Shown here: positions 53,593-62,896 of the stretch, piece by piece
How the letters are laid out: every line of letters begins with the position of its first letter
How positions within the stretch are numbered: the first letter of the stretch is position 1
Source: Microbacterium sp. SORGH_AS_0888
GTDB lineage: Bacteria; Actinomycetota; Actinomycetes; Actinomycetales; Microbacteriaceae
Length of the DNA: 64,000 nucleotides
Reading direction: 5' to 3'
Assembly (NCBI RefSeq): GCF_030818905.1
Contig: NZ_JAUTAZ010000001.1
Span: 2,170,001-2,234,000, forward strand
Notes under the pieces: model-generated
What the model was told of the DNA's origin: nothing
Databases searched by the model: none
Seen by the model: the letters and a program-made list of their open reading frames with translations, nothing else
Made by a program: the position numbers and the translations under genes

Positions 53593-53721
53593 TCGAGCGG
53601 TGCACGGAGTGCGAGCCGTCGAACGCACCGAGAGCTCTGTGCTCGGCGTGACACCACCGGCTCGTCGCACAGGTCGGATCGTTAGAGTGGATGCCGCGAA
53701 CCGGGGCGGACGAGAGGAGTC

Positions 53722-54657
53722 GTGTTTCACGTGAAACATTCCGAGGAGTCGGCACTGACCGCATCCTTCGCAGATACCCCGCTCGCCCGCGAACTGGCCG
53801 ATCTGAGCGCACGACGCCGTGCGCTCGAGGCGGTCTCGGTGACTCTGCCGGCGCAGACCCGCACGATCACGGTGTCCAATCAGAAGGGCGGCGTCGGCAA
53901 GACGACGTCGACCGTGAACCTCGCGGCCGCGCTCGCATCGGTCGGTGCGCGCGTGCTCGTGATCGACCTCGACCCGCAGGGCAACGCCTCCACGGCACTC
54001 GGAGTCCCCCACAGCGCCGACGTCCAGAGCATCTACGACGTCCTGATCGACGATCTTCCGCTCGCGGACATCGTCCAGGTCAGCCCGGAGTCGCCGAAGC
54101 TGCTCTGTGCGCCGAGCACGATCCACCTCGCAGGTGCCGAGATCGAGCTCGTCTCGCAGGTCGCGCGCGAGCACCGTCTCCGCCGTGCGCTGGAGGCCTA
54201 CCTCGCGTCGACGCCCGAGCGCCCCGACGTCGTGCTGATCGACTGCCCGCCCTCGCTCGGCCTCCTCACCATCAATGCCTTCACCGCGGCGACCGAGGTC
54301 CTCATCCCGATCCAGTGCGAGTACTACGCTCTGGAAGGGCTCAGCCAGTTGCTCGGCAGTGTGCAGATGATCTGCAAGCACCTGAACCCGGACCTGCGCG
54401 TCTCGACGATCCTGCTGACCATGTACGACGCCCGCACGCGCCTCGCGCAGCAGGTCGCCGACGAGGTGCGCGATCACTTTCGTGATGAAGTCCTTCGGAC
54501 GGTGATCCCCCGATCGGTGCGTGTGTCGGAGGCGCCGAGCTTCGGACAGACCGTGATCGCCTATGACGGGGGATCTGCGGGGGCGGTCGCGTATCGCGAG
54601 GCTGCGGTGGAGATGTTGGCGCGCGGTGCGGCGGCCGAGAACGGAAAGGAATCCTGA
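53722..54657 (+). CDS. parA: Chromosome partitioning ATPase ParA
   Basis: 311 aa from GTG 53722. The start lies in a parS so the N-terminus reads MFHVKHSEES. Deviant Walker A is TVSNQKGGVGKTTSTVNLA, Walker B in VVLIDCPPSLGLL. Length and the N-terminal extension before Walker A match actinobacterial ParA. Segregates origins together with ParB. Confidence 0.96.
   Translation: MFHVKHSEESALTASFADTPLARELADLSARRRALEAVSVTLPAQTRTITVSNQKGGVGKTTSTVNLAAALASVGARVLVIDLDPQGNASTALGVPHSADVQSIYDVLIDDLPLADIVQVSPESPKLLCAPSTIHLAGAEIELVSQVAREHRLRRALEAYLASTPERPDVVLIDCPPSLGLLTINAFTAATEVLIPIQCEYYALEGLSQLLGSVQMICKHLNPDLRVSTILLTMYDARTRLAQQVADEVRDHFRDEVLRTVIPRSVRVSEAPSFGQTVIAYDGGSAGAVAYREAAVEMLARGAAAENGKES
53723..53738. 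promoter_or_regulatory. parS: parS site 3, overlapping parA start
   Basis: TGTTTCACGTGAAACA, starting one base after the first base of the parA GTG codon. It encodes residues of the ParA N-terminus and may let ParB binding affect parA expression. Confidence 0.95.
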
Positions 54658-55595
54658 TGGCGAAGCGGACCGGACTGGGACGGGGGATCGGTGCGCTGAT
54701 CCCGACCTCGACCGACACGGCGGAGGCGCGACCCGTCGACGTCTTCTTCCCGGGCGCGGTGCAGCCGGTGTCCGTGGCGGAGGAGCTCGTCGAGGTTCCC
54801 GGCACCCGGCTCATCGAGGTCGACCCGCGCGAGGTGGTCCCCAATCCGCGACAGCCGCGGAAGGTCTTCGACGAGGCCGATCTCGCCGAGCTGGTGCACA
54901 GCGTGCGGGAGTTCGGTGTGCTCCAGCCGATCGTCGTGCGTCAGCGCGAGGACGGCGTCTACGAGCTCATCATGGGAGAGCGCCGTACTCGGGCGGCCCG
55001 CGAGGCGGGACTCGAGAAGATCCCCGCGATCCTTCGGGAGACGGCCGATGAGGATCTTCTCCGCGACGCGCTGTTGGAGAACCTCCACCGCTCGGAGCTG
55101 AACCCGCTCGAGGAGGCATCGGCGTACCAGCAGCTCCTGGAGGACTTCGGGATCACGCAGGAGGAGCTCGCGACGCGCATCGGACGCTCACGTCCGCAGA
55201 TCTCCAACACGATCCGGCTGCTCCGTCTGCCCGTGCCGGTGCAGCAGCGGGTCGCCTCCGGGGTCCTCTCGGCCGGACACGCGCGCGCCATCCTCTCCCT
55301 CGTCGACGTGGAGAGCATGCAGCGGCTGGCCGACAAGATCGTCAACGAGGATCTGTCGGTCCGAGCGGCGGAGGCGGTCGCCAAGGGCGCCCCGGCGCCG
55401 AAGTCGCCCGCGCCCAAGGCGGGCGCCCGTCGCGCACACCTCGATGAGCTGGCACAGCGCCTCGGCGACCGTCTGAACACTCGGGTCAAGATCAGCCTAG
55501 GAGCGAGAAAAGGCCAGATCAACATAGATTTCGCGACAATTCAGGATCTCAACAGGATCCTTGCGGAGCTGGGCGAGGACGCCCTCGGTTCCTGA
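54657..55595 (+). CDS. parB: Chromosome partitioning protein ParB
   Basis: 312 aa; ATG overlaps the parA stop by one base. MAKRTGLGRGIGALIP start, the CTPase motifs GERRTRAAREAG (box with ENLHRSELNPLEEA nearby), helix-turn-helix LATRIGRSRPQISNTIRLL, and a C-terminal dimer helix. Loads on parS and slides. Confidence 0.96.
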   Translation: MAKRTGLGRGIGALIPTSTDTAEARPVDVFFPGAVQPVSVAEELVEVPGTRLIEVDPREVVPNPRQPRKVFDEADLAELVHSVREFGVLQPIVVRQREDGVYELIMGERRTRAAREAGLEKIPAILRETADEDLLRDALLENLHRSELNPLEEASAYQQLLEDFGITQEELATRIGRSRPQISNTIRLLRLPVPVQQRVASGVLSAGHARAILSLVDVESMQRLADKIVNEDLSVRAAEAVAKGAPAPKSPAPKAGARRAHLDELAQRLGDRLNTRVKISLGARKGQINIDFATIQDLNRILAELGEDALGS

Positions 55596-55615
55596 GCGAC
55601 GCGTAGGCTGATCGG

Positions 55616-55960
55616 GTGACTCCGGACGACCGCATCCGCCGCCGTGCCAGCCTCGAGCTGTTGCGCGCCGAGGCGACCGACGAGCTCTCCGTGCTGATCG
55701 CCGAGCGGTTGCGCGCCGGGGAGGACCCCTGGGATTTCATGGAGGAACTGCCCTCGGTCGACGAGCTCGTCGTGTTCACACTGCGCGCCGAGAACATCGC
55801 GGAGGCGGGTGGCGGCAAGCCGACCGCGGCGCGCCACTATCGTGTGCTGCGTCAGATCGCGCTGGACTATCCGCCGCTGACGACCGCGGTGTGGCGACTG
55901 CTCGGTGAGACGAACACGCATCGACGGTGGGATGCGACGGTGCGCTCCGAGGCTTCCTGA
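55616..55960 (+). CDS. Conserved hypothetical protein downstream of parB
   Basis: 114 aa from GTG 55616. Helical and charged (RIRRRASLELLRAEATDELS, WDFMEELPSVDELVVFTLRA), Ala-rich, no membrane helix. Function not recognised. The position 20 bases after parB suggests co-transcription. Confidence 0.7.
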   Translation: MTPDDRIRRRASLELLRAEATDELSVLIAERLRAGEDPWDFMEELPSVDELVVFTLRAENIAEAGGGKPTAARHYRVLRQIALDYPPLTTAVWRLLGETNTHRRWDATVRSEAS

Positions 55961-55977
55961 CCCGCGACATCCCATCA

Positions 55978-56053
55978 CCGGATCAGGCCATACGGCGAGG
56001 ACAGGAGACCATCGCCCACAAACGTCCTGAATCGGCGAGATGGCCTGATCCGG
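55978..56053. repeat. Long inverted repeat after the parB operon
   Basis: CCGGATCAGGCCAT (55978-55991) and its exact reverse complement (56040-56053) are 14-bp arms 48 bases apart. Inside, AGGAC and GTCCT pair too. See findings. Confidence 0.65.
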
Positions 56054-56066
56054 ATGTCGCAGAACA

Positions 56067-56103
56067 CGACGAAGCCCGCCCCCGAGGGGAGCGGGCTTCG
56101 TCG
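56067..56103. terminator. Terminator between parB operon and trxA
   Basis: CGACGAAGCCCGC (56067-56079) pairs with GCGGGCTTCGTCG (56091-56103) around an 11-base loop, between convergent transcription units. Confidence 0.8.
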
Positions 56104-56111
56104 GAGCGGTC

Positions 56112-56435
56112 TCAGCCGAGGTAGGGCGCGAGATCCTGCTCGAGCGCGAACTTCGGCTTGGCGCCGATGATCGTGGTCTTGACCTCGCCGCCCTGGAACA
56201 CCTTCATCGCCGGGATAGAGGTGATCTGGTACTTCATCGCCAGGTCGGGGTTCTCATCGACGTTGAGCTTGAGGATCGTGATCTTTCCGGCGTTCTCGGA
56301 CTGGATCTCGTCGAGGACCGGAGCGACCATGCGACACGGGCCGCACCATGCCGCCCAGAAGTCGACGAGCACGGGACCCTCGGCCTCGAGCACGTCCTCC
56401 GTCCACGTGTTCGAGCTGGTTGCCTTGGCGGTCAT
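56112..56435 (-). CDS. trxA: Thioredoxin
   Basis: 107 aa from ATG 56435 (AAGGAGAAACCC upstream). Active site WCGPC in VDFWAAWCGPCRMVAPVLDE and cis-Pro in TSIPAMKVF. Reduces protein disulphides with TrxB. Both genes are on the minus strand, 64 bases apart. Confidence 0.97.
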   Translation of the reverse strand: MTAKATSSNTWTEDVLEAEGPVLVDFWAAWCGPCRMVAPVLDEIQSENAGKITILKLNVDENPDLAMKYQITSIPAMKVFQGGEVKTTIIGAKPKFALEQDLAPYLG

Positions 56436-56499
56436 GGGTTTCTCCTTAGATGGGACATCTGTGTTGTGGTGAACGTGCGGCATGGCGGCCTTGTTCCCG

Positions 56500-57477
56500 T
56501 CAGACGGCGGGCAGGCCTTCGATCTGATCGGCGGTGGCGTCCGGAACGCCCGCCTCGCCCAGACCGGCGAGGTAGTGCTCGACGTCGAGGGCCGCGACCG
56601 TGCCGCTGCCCGCCGCCGTCACCGCCTGACGGTAGGTGGGGTCGATGACGTCGCCGGCCGCGAAGACGCCCGGCACCGACGTGCGCGACGAGCGCCCGTC
56701 GACCCAGACCGTGCCCTCCGCGGTCAGGTCGAGCTTGCCGTGCACGAGGTGCGTGCGCGGGTCGTTGCCGATCGCGACGAACACGCCGTCGAGGGTCAGC
56801 TCGCGGCGGGATCCGTCGACGGTGTCCTCCAGCACGACGCCCGTCACGGCGTCCTCGCCGACGATGTCGACGATCGCGCTGTTCCAGACGAGCTCGATCT
56901 TGTCGTTCGCGAAGGCGCGCTCCTGCATGATCTTGGAGGCGCGCAGCTCGTCGCGGCGGTGGATGAGGTACACCTTGGAGGCGAACTTGGTGAGGAAGGT
57001 GGCCTCCTCCAACGCCGAGTCGCCGCCGCCGACGACCGCGATCGTGCGCTCACGGAAGAAGAAGCCGTCGCAGGTCGCGCAGTACGAGACGCCCCGCCCG
57101 GAGAGCCGCGACTCGCCCTCGATCCCGAGCTTGCGCGGTGCGGAGCCGGTCGCGTAGACGAGCGCGTCCGCGCTGTGCTCCGCGCCGCTGCCGAGCACGA
57201 CCTTCTTCGCCGGGCCGTCGAGGTCGACGGACACGACGTCGTCGTAGACGATCTCGGCGCCGAAGCGCTCGGCCTGCTGCTGCATCTTCGTCATGAGGTC
57301 CGGGCCCATGATGCCCTCGGGGAAGCCGGGGAAGTTCTCGACCTCGGTGGTGTTCATCAGCTCGCCGCCGGCCTCGACGGAGCTCGCGATGACGAGCGGG
57401 TTGAGGTTGGCCCGCGCCGCGTAGATGGCGGCGGTGTAGCCCGCGGGGCCCGAGCCGATGATGATGAGCTGTCGCAC
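56500..57477 (-). CDS. trxB: Thioredoxin reductase
   Basis: 325 aa from GTG 57477, with AAGGAG upstream; the longer frame start is unlikely. FAD: IIIGSGPAGYTAAIYAARA. Redox-active Cys pair in VSYCATCDGFFF. NADPH: VVGGGDSALEEATFLTKFA. C-terminal AAGDVIDPTYRQAVTAAGSG. Maintains reduced TrxA. Confidence 0.96.
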   Translation of the reverse strand: MRQLIIIGSGPAGYTAAIYAARANLNPLVIASSVEAGGELMNTTEVENFPGFPEGIMGPDLMTKMQQQAERFGAEIVYDDVVSVDLDGPAKKVVLGSGAEHSADALVYATGSAPRKLGIEGESRLSGRGVSYCATCDGFFFRERTIAVVGGGDSALEEATFLTKFASKVYLIHRRDELRASKIMQERAFANDKIELVWNSAIVDIVGEDAVTGVVLEDTVDGSRRELTLDGVFVAIGNDPRTHLVHGKLDLTAEGTVWVDGRSSRTSVPGVFAAGDVIDPTYRQAVTAAGSGTVAALDVEHYLAGLGEAGVPDATADQIEGLPAV

Positions 57478-57561
57478 GTGGTTCTCCTTGTCCGAGATGC
57501 TCAACACATGCTAGTCGCGGCGCATTCCGCGACCATGAGCGGTTTCGTCACGCGGAACCGC

Positions 57562-59166
57562 TCACCGGCGGAGGAGGACACGGCGAACCACCGCGATCGC
57601 GGGACCGAGCTCGGGTGCGCGGAGAGCCAGGAGGGCCCCGAGGTACACGACGCCGACGGCCGCGCCGATGACGGCGGCACCCGCGGCGCCGTTGATCTTC
57701 TCGGCCGCCATCCAGCCCGCATCCCCGCCCGACCACGTGTAGACGAGCCAGCCGACGATCGCCGCCGGGATCGCGGCGAGAACGTAGCGGCCGAGCGACA
57801 CGAGCCACTGCGCCGCGTGGATGCCGCCGATCCGCCGATGGAGCAGGAGGGCCGCGACGACGAGCTGCGTGAGGCTCGCGAGCGACTGACCGAGCGCGAT
57901 TCCGGCCGCGAGGTGCTCGGGCGGCAGCGTCGCCGAGGCGATCCAGGCCGTTCCCACCACGAGGGCTCCCTGGAGCACGGTGAACAGGAACGGCGTCCTC
58001 GTGTCGTCATAGGCGTAGAACGTGCGTTGGATGATGAAGATGACGCCCAGCGGCACGAGCCCCACGAGATAGGCGAGGAGCACGGGGGCCGCGCCGACCG
58101 CATCCCCCGTCGAGTTCACGAACACGCGCGTGGCGGGGACGGCGGCGACCACGAGCGCCACGGCGGCCGCGACGACGAACAGGCCCATGAGGCGGATGCT
58201 GCCGAGGATGTCGCCGCGCACGGCCGCGGTGTCGCCGCGGGAGGCGTGCTCGCTCAGCTGCGTGAAGTAAGGCGTGCCGATCGAGAGCACGATGACCGAG
58301 TACGGGAGCATCAGCACGAGCCACGCGTTCTGCATGACCGCGACCGAGGAGCCGGTACCGGACGCCTCGGTGACGAGCCGTGTCTGCACGAGCCCGGCGA
58401 TCTCGCTCACGATGACCATGAGCGCGGTCCAGCCGGCGAGCCGCGCCATCATGCGGAATCCGAGACCGCGCCAGTGGAAGTCGGGGCGGATGCGGAGCCC
58501 CGTGCGCCGCCAGAACAGGACGAGCACCAGCGCCTGCAGGGCGATCCCCGCCGTCGCCGTGCCGCCGAGCAGCGCGATCATCTCCGGCGTCCACTGTGAG
58601 ACGTCCGTGAGGTCCGTGCCGAACACGACCATGAGGGCGACGAAGCCCACGATGGACACGATGTTGTTGACGACGGGCGCCCAGGTGAAGGGACCGAAGA
58701 TCCGCCGTGCGTTGAGCGCCTCGCCCAGCAGCGCGTAGAGGCCGTAGAAGAGGAGCTGCGGCAGGCACCAGTAGGCGAACGCCGTGGCGAGTGCGTGCTG
58801 CTCCGGTGTCCACGTGCTGGACGCGATGACCGAGATCAGCAGCGGTGCGCACAGCGTCGCGATCAGCGTGACGACCACGAGCATGACGGTGCTGGCGGTG
58901 AACAGTGCCGACAGGAAGCGCCTGCCGCCGTCCTCGCGCGCGGACTCGCGCACGATCTGCGGCACGATGACCGCCGTCAGCACGCCCGCCGAGATGATCG
59001 CGTAGATGCTGTTGGGCAGCTGGTTGGCGATCATGAACGCGTCGCCGACGCGGGACGCCTGCGAGCCGATCACCCCCACCAGCACGATCGACCGGATGAG
59101 GCCGGTGATGCGCGAGACGAGCGTCCCCGCGCCGAGCACGACGCTGGCGCGCCCGAGACCGCTCAC
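57562..59166 (-). CDS. murJ: Lipid II flippase MurJ
   Basis: 534 aa from GTG 59166, overlapping the DUF6049 stop. About 14 helices of the MOP superfamily: GTLVSRITGLIRSIVLVGVI, GDAFMIANQLPNSIYAIISA, QRTFYAYDDTRTPF. It lacks the pseudokinase/FHA-binding C-terminal extension of mycobacterial MviN. Confidence 0.94.
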   Translation of the reverse strand: MSGLGRASVVLGAGTLVSRITGLIRSIVLVGVIGSQASRVGDAFMIANQLPNSIYAIISAGVLTAVIVPQIVRESAREDGGRRFLSALFTASTVMLVVVTLIATLCAPLLISVIASSTWTPEQHALATAFAYWCLPQLLFYGLYALLGEALNARRIFGPFTWAPVVNNIVSIVGFVALMVVFGTDLTDVSQWTPEMIALLGGTATAGIALQALVLVLFWRRTGLRIRPDFHWRGLGFRMMARLAGWTALMVIVSEIAGLVQTRLVTEASGTGSSVAVMQNAWLVLMLPYSVIVLSIGTPYFTQLSEHASRGDTAAVRGDILGSIRLMGLFVVAAAVALVVAAVPATRVFVNSTGDAVGAAPVLLAYLVGLVPLGVIFIIQRTFYAYDDTRTPFLFTVLQGALVVGTAWIASATLPPEHLAAGIALGQSLASLTQLVVAALLLHRRIGGIHAAQWLVSLGRYVLAAIPAAIVGWLVYTWSGGDAGWMAAEKINGAAGAAVIGAAVGVVYLGALLALRAPELGPAIAVVRRVLLRR

Positions 59167-61271
59167 GGAGTGTCCTCGCCGTCGATGGGGCGGTCGGCGG
59201 CGGCACGCCGACGGCGGCGGACCGTGCGCACGACGCCCGCGGTGAGGAAGCCCGCGACGAGGACGGCGAGCAGGACGAGCCCGTACTTCTCCCAGTCGGC
59301 GCGGACGTTGACATCCATGTGCTGCGCGGTGCCGATCGGAACGCCGGCGGGGCTGCGCAGGCTCAGGCCGATCCGGACCTCGCCGTTGGCGATGCGGGCG
59401 CGGACCGGCACCTTCGCCGACGTGTTGCTCGCGCCCGCCGAGGTGGCCGCGGACGCGGTGATCGGGGTCTCGCGCTCGACCGCGAGGCGCAGGCTGTCGG
59501 GGGCGGAGACGAGCACGACGTTGACGGGATACGGCAGCTCGTTGTGGATCCACACCGGCAGTGTCGCGTCCGCGCTCAGCAGGTTGACGGATGTCGGCTG
59601 GACGATCGCGACCGACGCCAGGGTCTGCGCGGTCTTCTGCGCGTGGTCGGAGAGCGCCTGACGCCACGCGTCGGGCTGCGAGAGCCAGGCAGATCCCAGC
59701 AGCTGCAGCGCGGTGGCGCGTTCCGCGCCCGTCAGCAGGCTCGGATCCTCGAGGACCGTGGCGAAGGCGCCGATCTGGTCCGAGGCGGCCTGCAGCGCGT
59801 GGACGGCATCGATCCGGTCCGCGGCGACCGTTCCATCGGTGGGGGTGAGGGTCTGCGCTGGTGCCGCCGCGAGCGCGGCCAGATCGATCGGCGTGACGCC
59901 GGCGGTTGCCAGGACATCGGTGATCGCCGCACGCAGCCCCGCGCGCGTGGGCGCGGAGGGACGGTCGACGACCACCAGCAGCGGGTTGCCGGCTGCCGAG
60001 GCCGTCGCCAACGCGAGCGTTCCGGCCGCCGTGGCGAGCGCGTTCCCGCGGGTCGCGGCATCCGTCGCCTCCGCCGCGTCGCGCAGCGCCGCCGAGATCG
60101 CCGAGTCGTAGACGAGCACGTCGGCACCCGCCGCCGTCACGCCGCGGGCGATCACGGTCGACTCGCCGCCGCCGGCCGCCGTCCCGGCGGAGGGCACGAG
60201 GGTGAGGGCGCCCGGTGCGGCTCGGGAGAGCGTGTCGACGGCCGCCGCCGAGGAGCTCCCGGTGACGGGCCAGTAGACGTTCGGCACCGCCGTCCCGATG
60301 TCGAGCAGTGTTGCGAGGTCGGGCACGGCGGCCGTCGGGGTGGTCGGCGTCGCGCTCGGCGCGGGCGTGGGCTCGGCGCGGAAGTTCGCGGGGTCGAGCG
60401 CCGAGGTGAGCGCGGTGGGCTGCAGCGGAGTGGGAAGGCCCGCCGCCAGCTGGGCGGAGACATCCGCATCGCCGAACTGGAGCGCGAAGCGGGAGTTGGG
60501 CAGCGACTCCAGCCGAGCGAGCCAGGCGGACGCGGAGGGAGGCGCCGTGGAGCCGAGCGCGCGGATCGCGGCGGGGATCGCCGGATCGATCGCGAGGATC
60601 GCCGGTGTGCCGCTGACGGCGTCGAGCTGCGCCGTCAGCTCCCCGTCGGCGGCGGTGAGCTCCGCGAGACGGCTCGCTGGCAGGAGCCCGGTCGTGAGCG
60701 CGTCGGCGGTGATGGGCACGATGACCCCGACCGCCGCGGGCGTGCCGGCGGGGACGACCACGACGCTGCGGGCGGAGAGCCCGCCGGCGGTCGCGGAGAG
60801 CGCGTACACGCCGGCAGCGCGTCCCGCGAGCGATGCGTCGTCGCCGGCCACCACGAAGGAGGCCGAGCTGGTGGCGCCCGCCGCCGCGGGCGCGAGCTCG
60901 GCCGTGGCGACGGGCGCGCTCGCCGGTGCCGTGCCGCCGCCGAGCCAGTCCTGCAGCGCAGCGCGGTCGGCCAGCGGCGCTGTCCCGAGCGACAGGCTCG
61001 CGGTGCCGCCGCCGATGCCGCCGCCCGTGCCGTTGGTCACGGTCAGCGTGGCCGTCAACGACGCGCCGGCCGGCACCACGCCGTTGCCGACCGGGGACAG
61101 GGTCGCCGTCACCTCGCCGCTCGGGGTGGCGCTCGGTGACGGCGTCGCGGCCGCGATGGCCGCGGTCGCCATCGCGGGACCGGCCAGCAGGGCGACCGTC
61201 GCGACGATCGCCAGAGCGCCTCGCCGGAGGCGCGTCGCGATTGTGCCCGCGTGGGCTGAGGTCGGGCTCAT
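59163..61271 (-). CDS. DUF6049 family surface protein
   Basis: 702 aa. A signal peptide (LRRGALAIVATVALLAGPAMA), long Ala/Thr/Pro-rich extracellular part with VPNVYWPVTGSSSAAAVDTL, a single C-terminal helix (GLVLLAVLVAGFLTAGVV) and the basic end VRRRRRAAADR. Conserved immediately upstream of murJ in actinobacteria. Role in the murJ pathway is inferred from synteny only. Confidence 0.85.
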   Translation of the reverse strand: MSPTSAHAGTIATRLRRGALAIVATVALLAGPAMATAAIAAATPSPSATPSGEVTATLSPVGNGVVPAGASLTATLTVTNGTGGGIGGGTASLSLGTAPLADRAALQDWLGGGTAPASAPVATAELAPAAAGATSSASFVVAGDDASLAGRAAGVYALSATAGGLSARSVVVVPAGTPAAVGVIVPITADALTTGLLPASRLAELTAADGELTAQLDAVSGTPAILAIDPAIPAAIRALGSTAPPSASAWLARLESLPNSRFALQFGDADVSAQLAAGLPTPLQPTALTSALDPANFRAEPTPAPSATPTTPTAAVPDLATLLDIGTAVPNVYWPVTGSSSAAAVDTLSRAAPGALTLVPSAGTAAGGGESTVIARGVTAAGADVLVYDSAISAALRDAAEATDAATRGNALATAAGTLALATASAAGNPLLVVVDRPSAPTRAGLRAAITDVLATAGVTPIDLAALAAAPAQTLTPTDGTVAADRIDAVHALQAASDQIGAFATVLEDPSLLTGAERATALQLLGSAWLSQPDAWRQALSDHAQKTAQTLASVAIVQPTSVNLLSADATLPVWIHNELPYPVNVVLVSAPDSLRLAVERETPITASAATSAGASNTSAKVPVRARIANGEVRIGLSLRSPAGVPIGTAQHMDVNVRADWEKYGLVLLAVLVAGFLTAGVVRTVRRRRRAAADRPIDGEDTP

Positions 61272-61382
61272 GCTGGTGGGAGTGGCGCGCGATGTGCGGG
61301 CGCGCTGCGAGAGATTCTACGGTGACGCCGCTGTGGGCCCGGTGAGGCGCGGCGTCGCGTCGACCGACGGTTGAATGGAGCC

Positions 61383-62836
61383 GTGGACCTTACCGCCGCC
61401 CCGCTCCTCGCCGCCGCGCTGACCGGCTACACGACCTCCGCGCTCGCGCGGCTGTGGGGGCCCGCCGCGGATGCCGCCCTCCGCCGCGGGGATGCGGCAC
61501 CGGCCCGACGGGCGCTCGCCCGCCGGGAGAGGGTGAGGCCGCCGTGGCACGCCTCCTCTTCTTCGGCGACCGGGTTCCGCGCGGGGCGCTGGGATGGGAT
61601 GCGGCGACCCTGCGCGCGGCGGAGGAGCTCGGCATCCTGCGCGCGGTGGGCGAGGAGGTCGTGCCCGAGCTGGTCCTGCGTCCGCAGACCCTCGGTCCGG
61701 CGGGGGTCGACGGCTGGATCGTGAGCGATCGCGACGAGATGGCCGGGGTGTCGCCGTTGCGTGCGGATCATGTGCTCGGCGTGGGCGGTGCCGGACGTAC
61801 GCTCACCTCGTTGCTGCCGCGTGCCGGATCCGGGCTCGCGCTCGATCTCGGCTGCGGGTGCGGGATCATCGCCCTCGAGCTGCGCCTGCGCGGGTACCGC
61901 GTCGTCGCGACCGACGTGTCGGAACGCGCGCTGCGGATCACGGCGGTCAACGTCGCCCTCAACGGGCTGGACGGCGTCGAGACGCGGCACGGGAGCCTGT
62001 ACGATCCCGTCGCCGATGAGCGGTTCGCGCTCATCGCGTCCAACCCGCCGTTCGTGGTCACTCCGCGACGCGCGGGCGTGACGCGCTACGAGTACCGCGA
62101 CGGGGGCCGCTCCGGCGACGCGCTCATGGCCGAGGTCGTGGCGGGGCTCGCGGGGCATCTCGCCCCCGGTGGACAGGCGCGCGTGCTCGGCAACTGGGAG
62201 GGCGCCGCCGACCGCGTCGCCGGGTGGGCGTCCGGGGTGGGCACGTGGGTCGTCGAGCGGGAACGGATGGATCCGGCCGCCTACGCGCACCTGTGGATCC
62301 GCGACGGCGGCACCCTGCCGGGAAGCGCGGAGTACGACGACCTCCTCGCCGCCTGGCTCGACGACTTCGAGGACCGAGGAGTGTCGGAGCTCGGGATGGG
62401 GTGGGTCATCGTGACGGCATCGGACCCGGCACTGCGGCGCGTCGAGGCGGTGGGGCAGCAGGTCGGATCCGAGTGGCTCGGCGCCCACGTGGCCGCCGCG
62501 CTCGCGGTGCACGAGGGGCTCGAGCGGATGGATGACGTCGCACTCGCGGCATCCGCGTGCCGGGTGGCGCCGGACGTCACCGAGGCCCGGCACCATGTGC
62601 CCGGGGAGGAGGCGCCGTCGGTCATCGAGCTGCGCCAGGGCGGCGGGCTCGGGCGCACGGTCGCGGTCGATCCCGCGCTGGCGGCCGTCGTGGGCGCCTG
62701 TGACGGCGACCTGCCGCTCGGGGCCCTCATCGACGCCGTGGCGGATCTGCTCGAGGTCGGTGCGGCCGAGCTCCGGGCGGACATCCTCCCGCGCGTGCGC
62801 GAGCTGCTGTTCTGCGGCTTCCTCACGCTCGACTGA
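61383..62836 (+). CDS. HemK-like methyltransferase with N-terminal DUF7059-type domain; frameshift near 61531
   Basis: Expected start is GTG 61383 (VDLTAAPLLAAALTGYTTSA, then ALARLWGPAADAALRRGD), but that frame leaves the gene at about 61530. The rest continues in another frame from GEAAVARLLFFGDRVPRGAL to 62836. One more G in the GGG at 61531-61533 would join them (RREGEAA context). The C-terminal part is intact: SAM motif LALDLGCGCGIIALELRLRG and the NPPF catalytic motif in ASNPPFVVTPRRAG. Substrate unknown; NPPF suggests N-methylation of Gln/Asn or nucleic acid. GTG 61544 would give a truncated but readable protein. Confidence 0.78.
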
Positions 62837-62896
62837 GCGGGGGCGTCCGTCGCCGCCGCTGATGTGCCCTCGCGCGGGCCGGATAGGCTCGAATCC

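Noticed and set aside
53722..53745. FHVKH in the ParA N-terminus as a metal-binding motif
   Set aside because: It is simply the translation of the parS palindrome.
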